Positions 8,000 through 17,495 of a stretch of DNA of 64,000 bases are shown one piece after another (within the stretch, counting starts at the first letter, position 1; the number at the start of each line of letters is the position of its first letter). The notes beneath the pieces are model-generated. The model made no database searches. It was not told the DNA's origin and worked only from the letters and a program-made list of their open reading frames with translations. This stretch comes from Synechococcus sp. ATX 2A4 (GTDB lineage: Bacteria > Cyanobacteriota > Cyanobacteriia > PCC-6307 > Cyanobiaceae). Position numbers and translations under genes: made by a program. The stretch lies in assembly GCF_024346375.1 (NCBI RefSeq), contig NZ_JAGQCV010000010.1, positions 60,658 to 124,657 of the forward strand, in the 5' to 3' direction.

Positions 8000-9742
8000 A
8001 TGCTGGCCCAAAGGCGTTCCGGCTTGCACCCCGTGCTGCGGCATGTGCTCACGGCGGGTCTGGTTCTGGCCCTGACCGTGGGAGGGGGCCTGGCCAGCCG
8101 TGCCGCTCCAGGCACCCCCGCCGTCCCCGCCGCTGCGCAGGCGGCACCCTCCACGGCCGAGCCGAGCACTCTGGTGGATCCCCTCGGCAGCCCGGAGGCA
8201 ACGCCGAAGGACACGGCCAACTGCGCCGCTGCGCCGTCATGGGTGACCCTCGACGGCCTCCGGGTGCTGGAACTGCGCGCCGTTCCCGGGGCCCAGCCCA
8301 TCGAGGACTATGCCCAGCGTGCCTCCCGGCGCCTGAAGGAGCTGGCCAGCGGTGGCATCGAGCCCAGCCAGCTGGTTCTCAAGGATCAGAGCCCTTACAC
8401 CTTCATCGGCATTCAGAACGTCGGTGCGTTCCTGCCCGCCATGGCGGTGGAGGACCGGGCGGCGGCCTGCTTCGGCATCACCCGTCAGGAGCTGGCCGCC
8501 CGCTACCGCGATGCCCTGCGCTCAGCAATCCCGCGCTACCGCGAACGCAACACCCTGCAGAGCTGGCTGCAGGGCACGGCCCTCGCCCTGCTGGTGCTGG
8601 GCATCTTCGTGCTGTGGGTCCGGGGGCAGCAGCTGCTCAACCGGCGGCTCCGCACCAGGATCGCCAGCAAGCAACGGTTCCCCATCTTCCAGAAGGTGCC
8701 GTACCTGAACGACCTGCTCAACATCAGCCAGGTGCGCAGCGGCCTGCAAGTGATGCGACGGATCCTCCACTGGACTCTGTTGCTGTTGATCAGTTACCTG
8801 CTGATTCCACTGCTGCTGGGCTTCTTCCCGCCCACCCAGTCGATCGCCGAGGGGCTGAGGGGCCAGATCCTTGCCGTGCTGAGCATCGCCCTGAGTGGCG
8901 TGCTGGCCCAGATTCCCAATGTGGGCTCGATCGCGGTGATCCTGGGCTTCACCGTGCTGGCGATCCGCCTCAGCAACGCCGGCTTTCGTGCTCTCAATGC
9001 CGGTCAGCTGCGGATTCCCGGCTTCTATCCGGAATGGGCCCTGCCCACCGCCCGTCTGGCCGCGATCTTCATCACGCTGATCGGTCTGGTGCTGTCCTAT
9101 CCGTACGTACCGGGATCGAACAGCAAGGCCTTCCAGGGGGCGGGCCTGCTGCTGGGTGTGCTGGCGGCCCTTGGCTCCAGCGCCATCGCCACGAACATCA
9201 TCAGTGGCCTGATGCTCATCTATACCCGGGCCTTCCGCCTTGGCGACCGCGTGGATATCAACGGCACGGTGGGCGTCGTGCAGGAGCGGGCTCTGCTGGT
9301 GACGCGGGTGCGCACGCCCCGCAATGAACTGGTGAGCATCCCCAATGCCACGGTGATCGGCGCCTCGATCGTGAATTTCAGCTTTTCGCGGCGGGAGATC
9401 CAGCAGCCGGTGGCGATTGCCACCACGATCACCATCGGTTACGACGTGCCCTGGCGCAAGGTGCAGGCGCTGATGTTGGCCGCCGCCGGAAGCATGGAGG
9501 ACATCAGTGATGAAGTGGCGCCGTATGTGATTCAGACCTCCCTGAATGACTTCCACATCAGCTATGAACTCACCGTCTTCGTGAAGGATGCGGGCCGCTA
9601 CCGGGAGACCCTTTCTGAGATGCTGGCGGCGCTGCAGGATCAGTTCGCCGCCGCCGATGTGGAGATCCTCTCGCCGGGCTATCACGCCATCCGCAATGGC
9701 AACGCCAGCACGGTGCCGAAACCTTCTCCCCCGGATGGCTGA
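8000..9742 (+). CDS. MscS-family mechanosensitive ion channel
   Basis: The protein has about 580 residues from ATG 8000; a GTG at 7913 would add 29 residues ahead of the signal peptide. It has a cleavable signal (about residues 14-35), a periplasmic region of about 150 residues, then several membrane helices. The MscS core follows near residues 370-470, including the pore-lining helix (GLLLGVLAALGSSAIATNI) and the beta-domain motifs RLGDRVDINGTVGVV and RTPRNELVSIPNATV. It is a large-N-terminus MscS/YnaI-like channel acting in osmotic down-shock or membrane-tension release. Its C-terminus converges on a transporter gene only 17 bp away. Confidence 0.9.
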   Translation: MLAQRRSGLHPVLRHVLTAGLVLALTVGGGLASRAAPGTPAVPAAAQAAPSTAEPSTLVDPLGSPEATPKDTANCAAAPSWVTLDGLRVLELRAVPGAQPIEDYAQRASRRLKELASGGIEPSQLVLKDQSPYTFIGIQNVGAFLPAMAVEDRAAACFGITRQELAARYRDALRSAIPRYRERNTLQSWLQGTALALLVLGIFVLWVRGQQLLNRRLRTRIASKQRFPIFQKVPYLNDLLNISQVRSGLQVMRRILHWTLLLLISYLLIPLLLGFFPPTQSIAEGLRGQILAVLSIALSGVLAQIPNVGSIAVILGFTVLAIRLSNAGFRALNAGQLRIPGFYPEWALPTARLAAIFITLIGLVLSYPYVPGSNSKAFQGAGLLLGVLAALGSSAIATNIISGLMLIYTRAFRLGDRVDINGTVGVVQERALLVTRVRTPRNELVSIPNATVIGASIVNFSFSRREIQQPVAIATTITIGYDVPWRKVQALMLAAAGSMEDISDEVAPYVIQTSLNDFHISYELTVFVKDAGRYRETLSEMLAALQDQFAAADVEILSPGYHAIRNGNASTVPKPSPPDG

Positions 9743-9758
9743 TCCCGAGCGCCAGCGC

Positions 9759-10625
9759 TCAGGCTCCAGGCCCCTGCCGCTGGCGCCAGCCCACGAACGG
9801 CAGTGAAAGCACCCCGGTGATTAGCACGTAGGCCAGGATCGCCACCTTCAGTTCCTTCAGCTGGGCGCCATGGCTGCTGGCGAACACCAGCGCCAGACCG
9901 GGGTTCCGCATCGACGTCACCAGCGGAGCGGTGGTGCGGGCGATCGGGTCGTGGCCGGCCAGCAGATACCCGATCGCCAGCGAGCCCAGCGCCATGATGG
10001 CCATCAGCCCGAGCGCCAGCCCATCGCGGGAGAAGAAGCTCACCACCCCGGGCAGCGTGGCCACCAGCAGCACCACGGTGAGCAGCAGCACCAGCCCATC
10101 GGCGAGCCGGTCGAAGCGGTCGTCCCACCGCTGCGCCCAGGCCGGCTTCCACAGCCTCAGTCCGATGCCGCTGGCCAGCGGCAGCAGCTGGGCGGTGACC
10201 ACCTGCAGAAAGACGGCGCCGGGGGTGATTGCCCAGCGCTCCACACTGAACACACTGCTGAACAGCCATGCCAGCAACGGCACCGTCACCACCGCCAGCA
10301 GCGCGGCGGCGACCTGCAGGCTGGCCGCCAGCTCCCGCTTGCCGCGGGCCAAGTGAGCCTTGCGCAACGTCAGCGGCGCGCTGGGGCAGATTGCCATCAA
10401 CGCAATCGCGTAGCCCGCCGGCGGCGAGAGGCCGGCGGCCAGCGGCAGCTTCAGCAGCACCAGGGCCAGCAGCGGCACCAGCAGGCAGGTGCCCAGCAGC
10501 GCCCTCAGCACCAGGAACGGCCGGTGGCGCACCAGCGCCAGCTCGCTGGCGGAGAGTCCCAACCCCAGCGCGAACATCAGGGCGAACAGGGTGACGGGCA
10601 GCACCAGCGCCATGGCCGGATTCAC
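9759..10625 (-). CDS. bile acid:sodium symporter-like (SBF/BASS family) transporter
   Basis: The 288-residue protein has about eight to nine hydrophobic helices and the BASS-type core (CPSAPLTLRKAHLARG, then SMRNPGLALVFASSHG). Members move organic acids with sodium; the substrate here is unknown. It is the last gene of a minus-strand run (phosphohexomutase, rdgB, DUF202, this gene) linked by overlaps of 1-4 bp, so it is probably co-transcribed with them. Confidence 0.78.
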   Translation of the reverse strand: MNPAMALVLPVTLFALMFALGLGLSASELALVRHRPFLVLRALLGTCLLVPLLALVLLKLPLAAGLSPPAGYAIALMAICPSAPLTLRKAHLARGKRELAASLQVAAALLAVVTVPLLAWLFSSVFSVERWAITPGAVFLQVVTAQLLPLASGIGLRLWKPAWAQRWDDRFDRLADGLVLLLTVVLLVATLPGVVSFFSRDGLALGLMAIMALGSLAIGYLLAGHDPIARTTAPLVTSMRNPGLALVFASSHGAQLKELKVAILAYVLITGVLSLPFVGWRQRQGPGA

Positions 10626-11011
10626 ATCGGCCTCGCACCGACGACCAGCAGGACCAGGGCGACGCTGCCGATCAGGGTGAGGGCCACGGCGGTGGCGATG
10701 CCGATCGAGGTCTGATCCACGTAGACGAAGTCGTCGCGCTGGAGCCGCTTGAGCGTGCGCAGATGTTCCCGCGCGGCGGCGGCCATGGCCAGGATGCCGG
10801 TGAGCACGAAGCCGATCGCCACCAGCCGCACGCCGAGGCCGGCATGGACAGGGCGCTCGAGGCGGCTGGTGTTGATGGCGCCGATGATCTTGTCGAGGCC
10901 GAAGCCGAAGCTGATCAGCGCCAGGCAGGTGCGGATCCAGGCCATCAAGGTGCGCTCCGCCGCCGCCCGGTTGCGTTCCTTGGCCAACTCATTGGTGAGA
11001 TTGGCCGCCAT
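10622..11011 (-). CDS. DUF202 (YidH-type) small membrane protein
   Basis: The 129-residue protein has the family's N-terminal motif (ELAKERNRAAAERTLMAWIRTCLALISFGFG) followed by three hydrophobic helices. DUF202 proteins are short inner-membrane proteins without a settled function. It shares its first base with the end of rdgB and overlaps the downstream transporter by 4 bp. Confidence 0.88.
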   Translation of the reverse strand: MAANLTNELAKERNRAAAERTLMAWIRTCLALISFGFGLDKIIGAINTSRLERPVHAGLGVRLVAIGFVLTGILAMAAAAREHLRTLKRLQRDDFVYVDQTSIGIATAVALTLIGSVALVLLVVGARPM

Positions 11012-11679
11012 CAGGGCTGTAGCAGCGGCCCGAGCTGGGGCAGCAGCGCCGCCAGGGCCCGGCCGCGGTGGCCGAGGCGGCGTTTCTGATCGAGGTCCAT
11101 CTCCGCGAAGGTGAGGCCGGCCTCCGGCACCAGGAACACCGGGTCGTAGCCGAAGCCGCCGCTGCCGCGCGGCGCCGTGAGGATCTCCCCTGGGCAGATC
11201 CCTTCCACTGTGACCACGGTGTGGCCGCTGGGATCAGCCAGCGCCAGGGCGGCGGTGAAGCAGGCGCGGCGGTTGGCGCTGGACTCCTGGGCTGCGGCTT
11301 GTGCGCCCAGTTCCCGCAGCAGCCGGGCAATGCGCTCGCTGTCGCTGGCGGCGTAGCGGGCCGAATGGATGCCGGGGGCGCCGCCGAGCGCCTCCACGCT
11401 CAGGCCCGAGTCGTCGGCGAGTGCCCAGCAGCCGGTGGCCAAGGCCACAGCTTCAGCCTTGAGGCGGGCGTTGGCGGCAAAGCTGTCGCCCGTTTCCTCC
11501 ACCTCAAAGCCGCTGGGCTGGGGGCGCACATCAAGCGGGGGCAGGCCGGCGGAACGGGCCGCCTCTCCATTGAGGGCGGCATTGAATTCCCGCAGCTTGC
11601 CGGCATTGCCGCTGGCCAGCACCAGCACGATGGAGGGGGTGGCGGCGGGCGGGTCGGTTGGCAGGGCGGCGGGCGTCAT
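11011..11679 (-). CDS. rdgB: RdgB/HAM1-type non-canonical purine NTP pyrophosphatase
   Basis: The enzyme hydrolyses dITP, XTP and related nucleotides to monophosphates, keeping damaged purines out of DNA and RNA. The 222-residue protein shows the N-terminal ASGNAGKLREF motif, the DDSGLSVEALGGAPGIHSARYA block with the catalytic Asp, and the SGGFGYDPVF motif. The length is normal with a short Pro/Ala-rich N-terminal extension. It overlaps the phosphohexomutase gene upstream by 4 bp. Confidence 0.95.
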   Translation of the reverse strand: MTPAALPTDPPAATPSIVLVLASGNAGKLREFNAALNGEAARSAGLPPLDVRPQPSGFEVEETGDSFAANARLKAEAVALATGCWALADDSGLSVEALGGAPGIHSARYAASDSERIARLLRELGAQAAAQESSANRRACFTAALALADPSGHTVVTVEGICPGEILTAPRGSGGFGYDPVFLVPEAGLTFAEMDLDQKRRLGHRGRALAALLPQLGPLLQP

Positions 11680-13205
11680 GCCGCCTCCGCGTACTGCTGC
11701 GCCCAGGCGAGCACGGCGGCCACCCGCTCGGGGCTGGGGCCTTCGCAGTAGAGGCGCAGCAGCGGTTCGGTGCCGGAGAAGCGCAGCATCAGCCAGTGGC
11801 TGGCGCCGAGCCGCAGCTTGACGCCATCGGTGCGAATCACCTCCAGCACCGGCGCGCCCGCCACGTCGGTGGGAGCGGCATCGGCCAGCTGGCGTTCCAG
11901 CCGCTGGCGGGTGGCCATGTCCCGCAGCCGCAGGTCGAGGCGGTCGTAGGTGCCGGCGCCGCCATGGGCCTCGCGCAGCTGATCGAGCCGCTCGCCCAGA
12001 GGCAGCCCCCCTTCCACCACCGCTTCCACCACCAGCAGGGCCACGAACAGGGCATCCCGCTCCGGCAGGTGCATGCCCAGCCCCACCCCACCGGATTCCT
12101 CGCCGCCGATCAGCACATCGCCGCTCAGCATCTCGGCGGCGATGTACTTGAAGCCCACCGGCTTCTCGATCACGCGGCGGCCGAGGCCTTCGGCCACCTG
12201 CTGCATCAGGTCAGAGCCGCTGACGGTTTTCACCACGGCGCCGGGCAGGCCGCGGGCGCGGGCCAGGTGATCGATCAGCAGTGGCATCAGCAGCTGGGTG
12301 CTGCAGTAGCGGCCCTGTTCGTCGATGGCGGCGATCCGATCACCATCGCCATCGAAGACGATGCCCAGGGCCGGCCGGCCGGCTGCGGTGCTGGCGCGCA
12401 CCGCTGCGATCAGCTCGCCCAGATAGGGCTCCAGCGGTTCGGGGGGATGGCCGCCGAACAGCGGATCGCGGTTGGAGCGGATCTCCAGGATGTCACTGGC
12501 TTCAGGGCGGTCAGGCGCTTCAGCGGCAATGGCTGGAGTGGCCACGGCAGCTTCAGGTGCCGCGGCAGCTGGGTGGCCCAGCAGCGCCGGCAGGCCACCG
12601 GCCGCCGAGCCGTGCATCGGATCCACGATCACGGCCATGCCCAGCCGCGCCAGCCCTTGGCGCAGGGCGCCGGTGTCGACCAGCTTGCGCAGCCCCGCCA
12701 GGTAGCCGGCCCAGCCATCGAAGCGGGGGGTGTCGCCGCCGATCGGCACGGTGATGCCGCCGGCCTCCAGGCGCTTCTCCACCCGGGCGGTGAAGTCGCC
12801 TTCCACCGAGCCGCCGAAGTGGCCCTTGATCTTGAGCCCGAGCCATTCGGGCGGGTTGTGGCTGGCGGTGATCACCAGGGCGCCCAGGGCGCCGCGTTCC
12901 ACCACGGCCCAGCTGCAGGCGGGGGTGGGCACGGGCGTGTCGGTGAGCAGCGGCTCCAGGTCGGCGCCCCGCACGGCGGCGGCGATTGCTTCGGCCAGCT
13001 CGGGTGCGAGGAAGCGGCGGTCGTAGCCGATCACCACCTCTCGGCTGCGTAGGCCCGGTGGGGCGGAATGCTCCAGTTCGCGGGCGGCGGCGGCGGCCAC
13101 CGGCAAGAGCCGCTCCACCGTGATGTCGACGCCGAGGATGCCGCGCCAGCCATCGGTGCCGAACCGGATCGGGCTGGGCTCCAGGGGCAGGGGGGCGGAC
13201 GCCAT
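11676..13205 (-). CDS. phosphoglucomutase/phosphomannomutase family enzyme
   Basis: This alpha-D-phosphohexomutase interconverts hexose 1- and 6-phosphates. The ATG at 13205 gives 509 residues starting just before IRFGTDGWRG, the family's usual start. All four signatures are present: the phosphoserine loop (ITASHNPPEWLGLKIKG), the metal loop (FDGDGDRIA), the sugar-specificity loop (GGEESGG) and the phosphate-binding loop (RFSGTEPLLRLY). A 30-residue Ala/Pro-rich insertion (about residues 215-245, AAAAPEAAVATPAIAAEAP) sits between domains. Specificity for glucose or mannose cannot be decided here. It is the first gene of the minus-strand run. Confidence 0.93.
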   Translation of the reverse strand: MASAPLPLEPSPIRFGTDGWRGILGVDITVERLLPVAAAAARELEHSAPPGLRSREVVIGYDRRFLAPELAEAIAAAVRGADLEPLLTDTPVPTPACSWAVVERGALGALVITASHNPPEWLGLKIKGHFGGSVEGDFTARVEKRLEAGGITVPIGGDTPRFDGWAGYLAGLRKLVDTGALRQGLARLGMAVIVDPMHGSAAGGLPALLGHPAAAAPEAAVATPAIAAEAPDRPEASDILEIRSNRDPLFGGHPPEPLEPYLGELIAAVRASTAAGRPALGIVFDGDGDRIAAIDEQGRYCSTQLLMPLLIDHLARARGLPGAVVKTVSGSDLMQQVAEGLGRRVIEKPVGFKYIAAEMLSGDVLIGGEESGGVGLGMHLPERDALFVALLVVEAVVEGGLPLGERLDQLREAHGGAGTYDRLDLRLRDMATRQRLERQLADAAPTDVAGAPVLEVIRTDGVKLRLGASHWLMLRFSGTEPLLRLYCEGPSPERVAAVLAWAQQYAEAA

Positions 13206-13307
13206 GGGGGGAGGGGAAGTGCCAGGGTCGTAGCAGCGTGACGCATCCAGCGGGGCGGGGAGCGTGCCGGCCTCTGGGCAGGCCACCGTCCCCTTTAGCC
13301 TGGCCGC

Positions 13308-14834
13308 ATGCCTTCCGCCCACCCCGATCGGGTGCTCACCGACCGGTTGCTGCGCAGCTGGGTCCGCTGCCGCCGCCGCGCCTGGCTCGACCGCCATGGC
13401 CCGCAGGAACGGCGCCTCTGGACGGCCCACCGCACGCTGCAGCTCGACGACCAGCAGCGCTGCTTTGTGCAGTTGCTGGGCCGTAAGCCCTTACGGGGTG
13501 AGGCGGGTTGCGCCGCCGCCGCGCCCGCCGTGGTGGGGCTGCGGCTGGCCGGCGACGGCCCGGGCGGGTTGGCGCTGCAGGCCCACCCGCCCCTGCTGCT
13601 GCGCACCACCGGCAGCAGCCGCTGGGGCGCCCATGCCTACCTGCCGGTGATGGCCCGCCACGGCCGGCGGCTCACCCGTGAGCACCGCCTGCTGATGACA
13701 CTCTGGGGCCGGCTGCTGGGGGACCACCAGCACGCGGCCGTGGGCCAGGGCCTGGTGCTGGCCCACGGCGGTGGAGCGCTGGAGCAGGAACACCTGGCGC
13801 TGGGCCCGGGGCTGCAGCGCCAGCTCGACGACAGCCTGCCGAAGCTGGCGGACGATCTGCAACGCCACCAGCCGCCGCCGCTGGTCAACGACCGCAAGAA
13901 ATGCGTGCTCTGCTCCTGGCGGGGCCTGTGCGACCAGGAGGCGGCGCAGCAGGGTCACCTCAGCGAGGTGAGCGGCATCGGCGGCAAGCGCCGCGAGCTG
14001 CTGCTGGAGCTCCATGTGGGTGGTGTGGCGGATCTGGCGGCGGCCGATCCCGTTGCCCTGGCCGATGCACTGGAGGTGCACGGCGAGCAGCACCGCGAGG
14101 TGGCCGAGCGGCTGGTGGCCCAGGCGCGGGTGCAGCGGGACGGCGCCCCGCAACGGATCGCCCCCCTGCCCGGCCAGCCGTTGCTGGCGCTGCCGGAGCT
14201 GGCTTCAGCTCCCGGCGTACTCGTCTACGACATCGAATCCGACCCTGACGCCCGCGACGACTTTCTGCACGGGTTCCTGCGGATCGAGCGGCAGGCTGAT
14301 GGCCACTGGCCTACGGCGGCTGCCACCGGCAGCCGTTACCAGCCGCTGCTGGCGCTGCATGAGCACGGTGAATCGCTTCTGTGGCAGCGCCTGCGGCGGG
14401 CGCTGGCGCGCAGCCCGGGTTGGCCGCTGCTCCACTACGGCGAAACCGAGGCGGTGGCGCTGGTGCGGCTTGCCCAGCGTCAGGGCGCCAGCGAACGGGA
14501 GGTGGCGGCGCTGCGGGCGCGGCTGGTGGATCTGCATGTGCGCCTGCGGCGCCACTGGCTCCTGCCGGTGAGCAGCTATGGGCTCAAGGGGGTGGCGGGC
14601 TGGCTCGGTTTCCGCTGGAGCCAGAAGGGGGTGGATGGGGCCCGCTGCTTGCTGTGGTGGCGCCAGTGGCGCGGCGATGGCACCGCCTCAGGTCGCGGCA
14701 GCCACCACAACCTGCGCTGGATCCTCCGCTACAACCACGACGACGTCCGGGCCACCTGGGCGATGGCCCGCTGGCTGCTGGAGCAGGACCAACCGCCCCC
14801 GGGCCAGGATCCGCCGGCCCCACTGCTTCCTTAG
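13308..14834 (+). CDS. TM0106 family RecB-like putative nuclease
   Basis: The 508-residue protein has an N-terminal RecB-type half that ends in a cysteine cluster (KCVLCSWRGLCD, near residues 202-213), which probably binds an iron-sulfur cluster with an upstream cysteine. A helix-hairpin-like segment (EVSGIGGKRRELLLELHVGGVADLA) follows, then a C-terminal RNase H-like exonuclease domain starting YDIESDPD and containing YNHDDVRATWAM. The arrangement matches cyanobacterial TM0106-type proteins, whose role is unproven but presumed to be nucleic-acid processing. It ends by overlapping the convergent ygfZ gene by 4 bp. Confidence 0.85.
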   Translation: MPSAHPDRVLTDRLLRSWVRCRRRAWLDRHGPQERRLWTAHRTLQLDDQQRCFVQLLGRKPLRGEAGCAAAAPAVVGLRLAGDGPGGLALQAHPPLLLRTTGSSRWGAHAYLPVMARHGRRLTREHRLLMTLWGRLLGDHQHAAVGQGLVLAHGGGALEQEHLALGPGLQRQLDDSLPKLADDLQRHQPPPLVNDRKKCVLCSWRGLCDQEAAQQGHLSEVSGIGGKRRELLLELHVGGVADLAAADPVALADALEVHGEQHREVAERLVAQARVQRDGAPQRIAPLPGQPLLALPELASAPGVLVYDIESDPDARDDFLHGFLRIERQADGHWPTAAATGSRYQPLLALHEHGESLLWQRLRRALARSPGWPLLHYGETEAVALVRLAQRQGASEREVAALRARLVDLHVRLRRHWLLPVSSYGLKGVAGWLGFRWSQKGVDGARCLLWWRQWRGDGTASGRGSHHNLRWILRYNHDDVRATWAMARWLLEQDQPPPGQDPPAPLLP

Positions 14835-15844
14835 AAGTTGCCCGCCCCGCCGCCGGCGCCCACCGGCGGGGGCACGAACGCCTCCGGGATCGAGAGCGCC
14901 AGCTCCAGCTCCCCCTCGGCGCGCAGGCACGCCTCCGCCAGCGCCTGCCACCGCACCAGGGCCAGCCCCAGCCAGCAGGCCGGCTGCTGTGCAGTGGCGG
15001 GCAGCTCCAGGCAGGAGGTGATGCGCCCGGCCCGGTCGCCCGCCGCGGTGTGCAGGCTGCCGCCCGGCCGTGGCACCGGGCCGCCGGCGGGAGGTGTGCA
15101 CAGCCAGCGGCGCAGCTGTTGCTTGACGCCGTCGTAGGTGGCCAGCTTGGCCAGGGTCTCCTGGCCCACATAGCAGCCCTTCGAGAGGCTCACCCGCGCC
15201 GCCAGGCCCAGCTCGAACGGGTTCACCTCCTCGTTGATCTCGCCGGGCGCGGCGGGGTGACCGCCTTGCAGCCGCCAGCGCTCGGCCTCGGCGGCAGAGA
15301 GGGCCGGCAGCGCCTGGAGTGCCTCGGGTTCCGGCGCCTCGTCCGGCAGCACCAGCCGGCCGCCTGACAGCAGGAAGCCCCCAGCGCCGTCGGTTGCCCC
15401 GAGGAGCTGCCAGTGCCCGGTTGGCGCCAGCAACGACCCAGGGGGATCAAGCAGCGTGAACAAGCTCACAGGCTGGGGCGCCCCCAGCACCACCTGATCG
15501 GCGGGAAACAGCACCCGGTCCAGCGCCTGGTGCACGGCGCCGCCGTCGCCGGCGCTCACCAGCAGCCAGGCACCTGTGCCATCCACCAGCACCTCAGCCA
15601 GCGCGCGCAGACGGCCGGTGGGGCTGATGCAGCAGGTGGCCAGGCACTCGCCGATCCGGGCCCGCTCCAGGTCCTGGCTGGTCTGGCCGTGCAGGAAGCG
15701 CAGGGTGTCGGCCCCTTCCAGGCGGATCAGCACCGCCGGTTGCTGCAGGCGGCTGGGGCGGGGCGGCTGCCAGGCCCATGGGTCGGGCTGGGGAAGGGGC
15801 GTCACGGTGGGGGAGCATCCGGCGCCCTCACCCTTGCAAATCAC
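14831..15844 (-). CDS. ygfZ: folate-binding protein YgfZ
   Basis: YgfZ is a tetrahydrofolate-dependent helper for iron-sulfur cluster assembly and repair, related to the glycine-cleavage T protein. The 337-residue protein contains the diagnostic K-G-C-Y-x-G-Q-E motif (SKGCYVGQETLAKL) and the RLEGADTLRFLHGQTSQDL start of the domain. ATG 15844 adds a short, Cys-containing extension; a GTG at 15805 (VTPLPQPDP) may be the true start. It is followed downstream by a convergent nuclease gene. Confidence 0.9.
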   Translation of the reverse strand: MICKGEGAGCSPTVTPLPQPDPWAWQPPRPSRLQQPAVLIRLEGADTLRFLHGQTSQDLERARIGECLATCCISPTGRLRALAEVLVDGTGAWLLVSAGDGGAVHQALDRVLFPADQVVLGAPQPVSLFTLLDPPGSLLAPTGHWQLLGATDGAGGFLLSGGRLVLPDEAPEPEALQALPALSAAEAERWRLQGGHPAAPGEINEEVNPFELGLAARVSLSKGCYVGQETLAKLATYDGVKQQLRRWLCTPPAGGPVPRPGGSLHTAAGDRAGRITSCLELPATAQQPACWLGLALVRWQALAEACLRAEGELELALSIPEAFVPPPVGAGGGAGNF

Positions 15845-15863
15845 CGCGGCGATCGGGGCGGGT

Positions 15864-16553
15864 TCAGCTGTTGGTGCCGGACAGCCCAGCTGCGCCGGCA
15901 GGAGTGCTGGCGGCTGCTTCGGTGTTGCTGGCGGCCGCGGCGATCTCCTCCAGTAGGAACAGGCTGCGCAGTTCCAGCCCGGCTGCGGTCATCGCCTCAA
16001 GGCCGCCTTCCTGCCGGTCGACGATCGTGACCACCCGCTGCACCACGTAGCCGGCTTCCCGCAGCTGCCGCACCGCCTTGAGTGAGGATCCGCCGGTGGT
16101 GACCACGTCTTCCAGCACGGTGATGGTGCTGCCAGCAGGAGGCAAGGGGCCTTCCAGCCAGGCGCCGGTGCCGTGGCCTTTCGCCTCCTTGCGCACGATC
16201 AAGGCATCCAGCGGCCGTCCCACCAGCGCCGCCGCCAACGCGACACCGCTCACCAGCGGATCGGCGCCAAGGGTGAGCCCGGCGACGGCCACCGCACCGG
16301 CTTCCACCTGCTCCAGCATCAGCTCCGCCAGCAGGGCCAGCCCGTAGCCGCTGAGGCTCACCGGTTTGCAGTTCACGTAGTGGTCGCTGCTGCGCCCGGA
16401 GGCCAGGGTGAAGCGGCCATGGCGATAGGCGCGGTCGGCCAGCAGCGGCAGCAGGGCGCGGCGCCGTTCCGCCGGGTCTGCAGGGGGGAGTGACGCGGCC
16501 GGAACAGGGGCCGGAACAGTGACAGGAGAGTCGGGAACGGAGGACACTGGCAA
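15864..16553 (-). CDS. pyrE: orotate phosphoribosyltransferase
   Basis: PyrE transfers phosphoribose from PRPP to orotate in pyrimidine synthesis. The protein shows the substrate loop ([12 protein letters not shown]) and the PRPP-binding motif [15 protein letters not shown], with [17 protein letters not shown] near the N-terminus. Length is about 229 residues with a Pro/Ala-rich extension of about 28 residues. The start is TTG 16553 or GTG 16547; no ATG is available. It lies 19 bp upstream of ygfZ on the same strand, suggesting co-transcription. Confidence 0.95.
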   Translation of the reverse strand: MPVSSVPDSPVTVPAPVPAASLPPADPAERRRALLPLLADRAYRHGRFTLASGRSSDHYVNCKPVSLSGYGLALLAELMLEQVEAGAVAVAGLTLGADPLVSGVALAAALVGRPLDALIVRKEAKGHGTGAWLEGPLPPAGSTITVLEDVVTTGGSSLKAVRQLREAGYVVQRVVTIVDRQEGGLEAMTAAGLELRSLFLLEEIAAAASNTEAAASTPAGAAGLSGTNS

Positions 16554-16634
16554 CTTTCCGGCTTGCTGACTTAGTTTGCGCTGAGATAGTCAGCTCCTGC
16601 CTCCACCGGGCACGGGCGTCGTTGGTGTCTTGAG

Positions 16635-17252
16635 ATGATCCGCCCCACTTCTCATCCTGTGGCACCCACCCGTTCCACGGCCTCGATGTTCGCTCTCACC
16701 GTTTTGGCTTCCCCGGCGTTGCGGGGCCTGGGCTCACTGCTGGTGGCGGCTGGCGGCCTGGCCGCCATGGCGGCCACCCCTGCGCTGGCTGATCCGGTGA
16801 TCTGCACCACCACGGTGGAGGCGGCTCCCGCCCGGGCCGGAACCGTCCGCGCGGCGCCGGTGGAGGTCACCCGCTGCGGCGTTGTGGAAACCACCGACAC
16901 GTTGATCATGCGGCGTGGCTTCGGCTGGCGCGCACCGTTTGCCGCAGGGGTGAACATCCTCCACCAGGTCACCGACATCCTCGGCATCGCCATGGGCGGG
17001 CCGGAAGGCAACCGCGTGATGGGCCTGGGCTTCCCCGAGCAGGCGATCATCTGGGATGGCAGCGCCATCGGCAACAGCACCAGTGCGGCGATGGAAGAAC
17101 TGAGTCCACCAATCCCCTTCCGCACTGCGGATCTGCCCAGCCAGTTCACCGGCAGCCTGCAGGGTTCCGGTGAATCGACAACCCCCAGGCAACTGGACGA
17201 TGGCGGTGAGCCCCCGTCGATGTGGTCCCGCCCGATCCGAGGTCTGTGGTGA
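16635..17252 (+). CDS. conserved exported protein (occludin/ELL-annotated type in picocyanobacteria)
   Basis: The 205-residue protein has a signal peptide ending near residue 52 (AATPALADP) and a mature part starting VICTTTVEA with VEVTRCGVVETTD. Next come HQVTDILGIAMGGPEGNRVMGLGFPEQAIIWDG and a C-terminal SMWSRPIRGLW. I recall similar small exported proteins next to pyrE-ygfZ in picocyanobacteria, some annotated as occludin/ELL family, but that label carries no functional meaning. Two cysteines in the mature part could form a disulfide. It diverges from pyrE. Confidence 0.6.
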   Translation: MIRPTSHPVAPTRSTASMFALTVLASPALRGLGSLLVAAGGLAAMAATPALADPVICTTTVEAAPARAGTVRAAPVEVTRCGVVETTDTLIMRRGFGWRAPFAAGVNILHQVTDILGIAMGGPEGNRVMGLGFPEQAIIWDGSAIGNSTSAAMEELSPPIPFRTADLPSQFTGSLQGSGESTTPRQLDDGGEPPSMWSRPIRGLW

Positions 17253-17262
17253 TCCGCGGCCC

Positions 17263-17335
17263 GGGGGTCTAGCAATCTGGTGAATGCAGCGGACTCATAA
17301 TCCGCCTAAGCCGGGTTCGATCCCCGGGACCCCCA
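17263..17335 (+). tRNA. tRNA with anticodon CAU (elongator Met or Ile2)
   Basis: A 73-nt cloverleaf can be drawn: acceptor GGGGGTC/GACCCCC with discriminator A, a D-arm GCA/TGC with GG in the loop, anticodon stem GCGGA/TCCGC around CTCATAA, variable loop CTAAG, and T-arm CCGGG-TTCGATC-CCCGG. The CCA end is not encoded. Initiator tRNA is unlikely because the anticodon stem lacks the three GC pairs. Methionine elongator and lysidine-modified isoleucine tRNA cannot be separated by anticodon alone. It begins 10 bp after the stop of the exported-protein gene. Confidence 0.93.
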
Positions 17336-17495
17336 TTCAGCGAAAATCCCTGGCTCACTGCGGTGTGATCGACGCCCTGGCACGGATGATGCCCCCCGCT
17401 GTATCCATGCCGGATACGGCCGTTGACACCGCCCCCTGCCCCGCCTAGGCAGAGGTGGGAGCCGATCGGCTCCCCTGTTTCCCGCACCGGAACCG

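Noticed and set aside
9747..9760. Inverted repeat GAGCGC-CA-GCGCTC between convergent MscS and symporter genes, as a terminator
   Set aside because: The loop is only 2 nt, it overlaps the symporter stop codon and no T run follows, so support is too thin.
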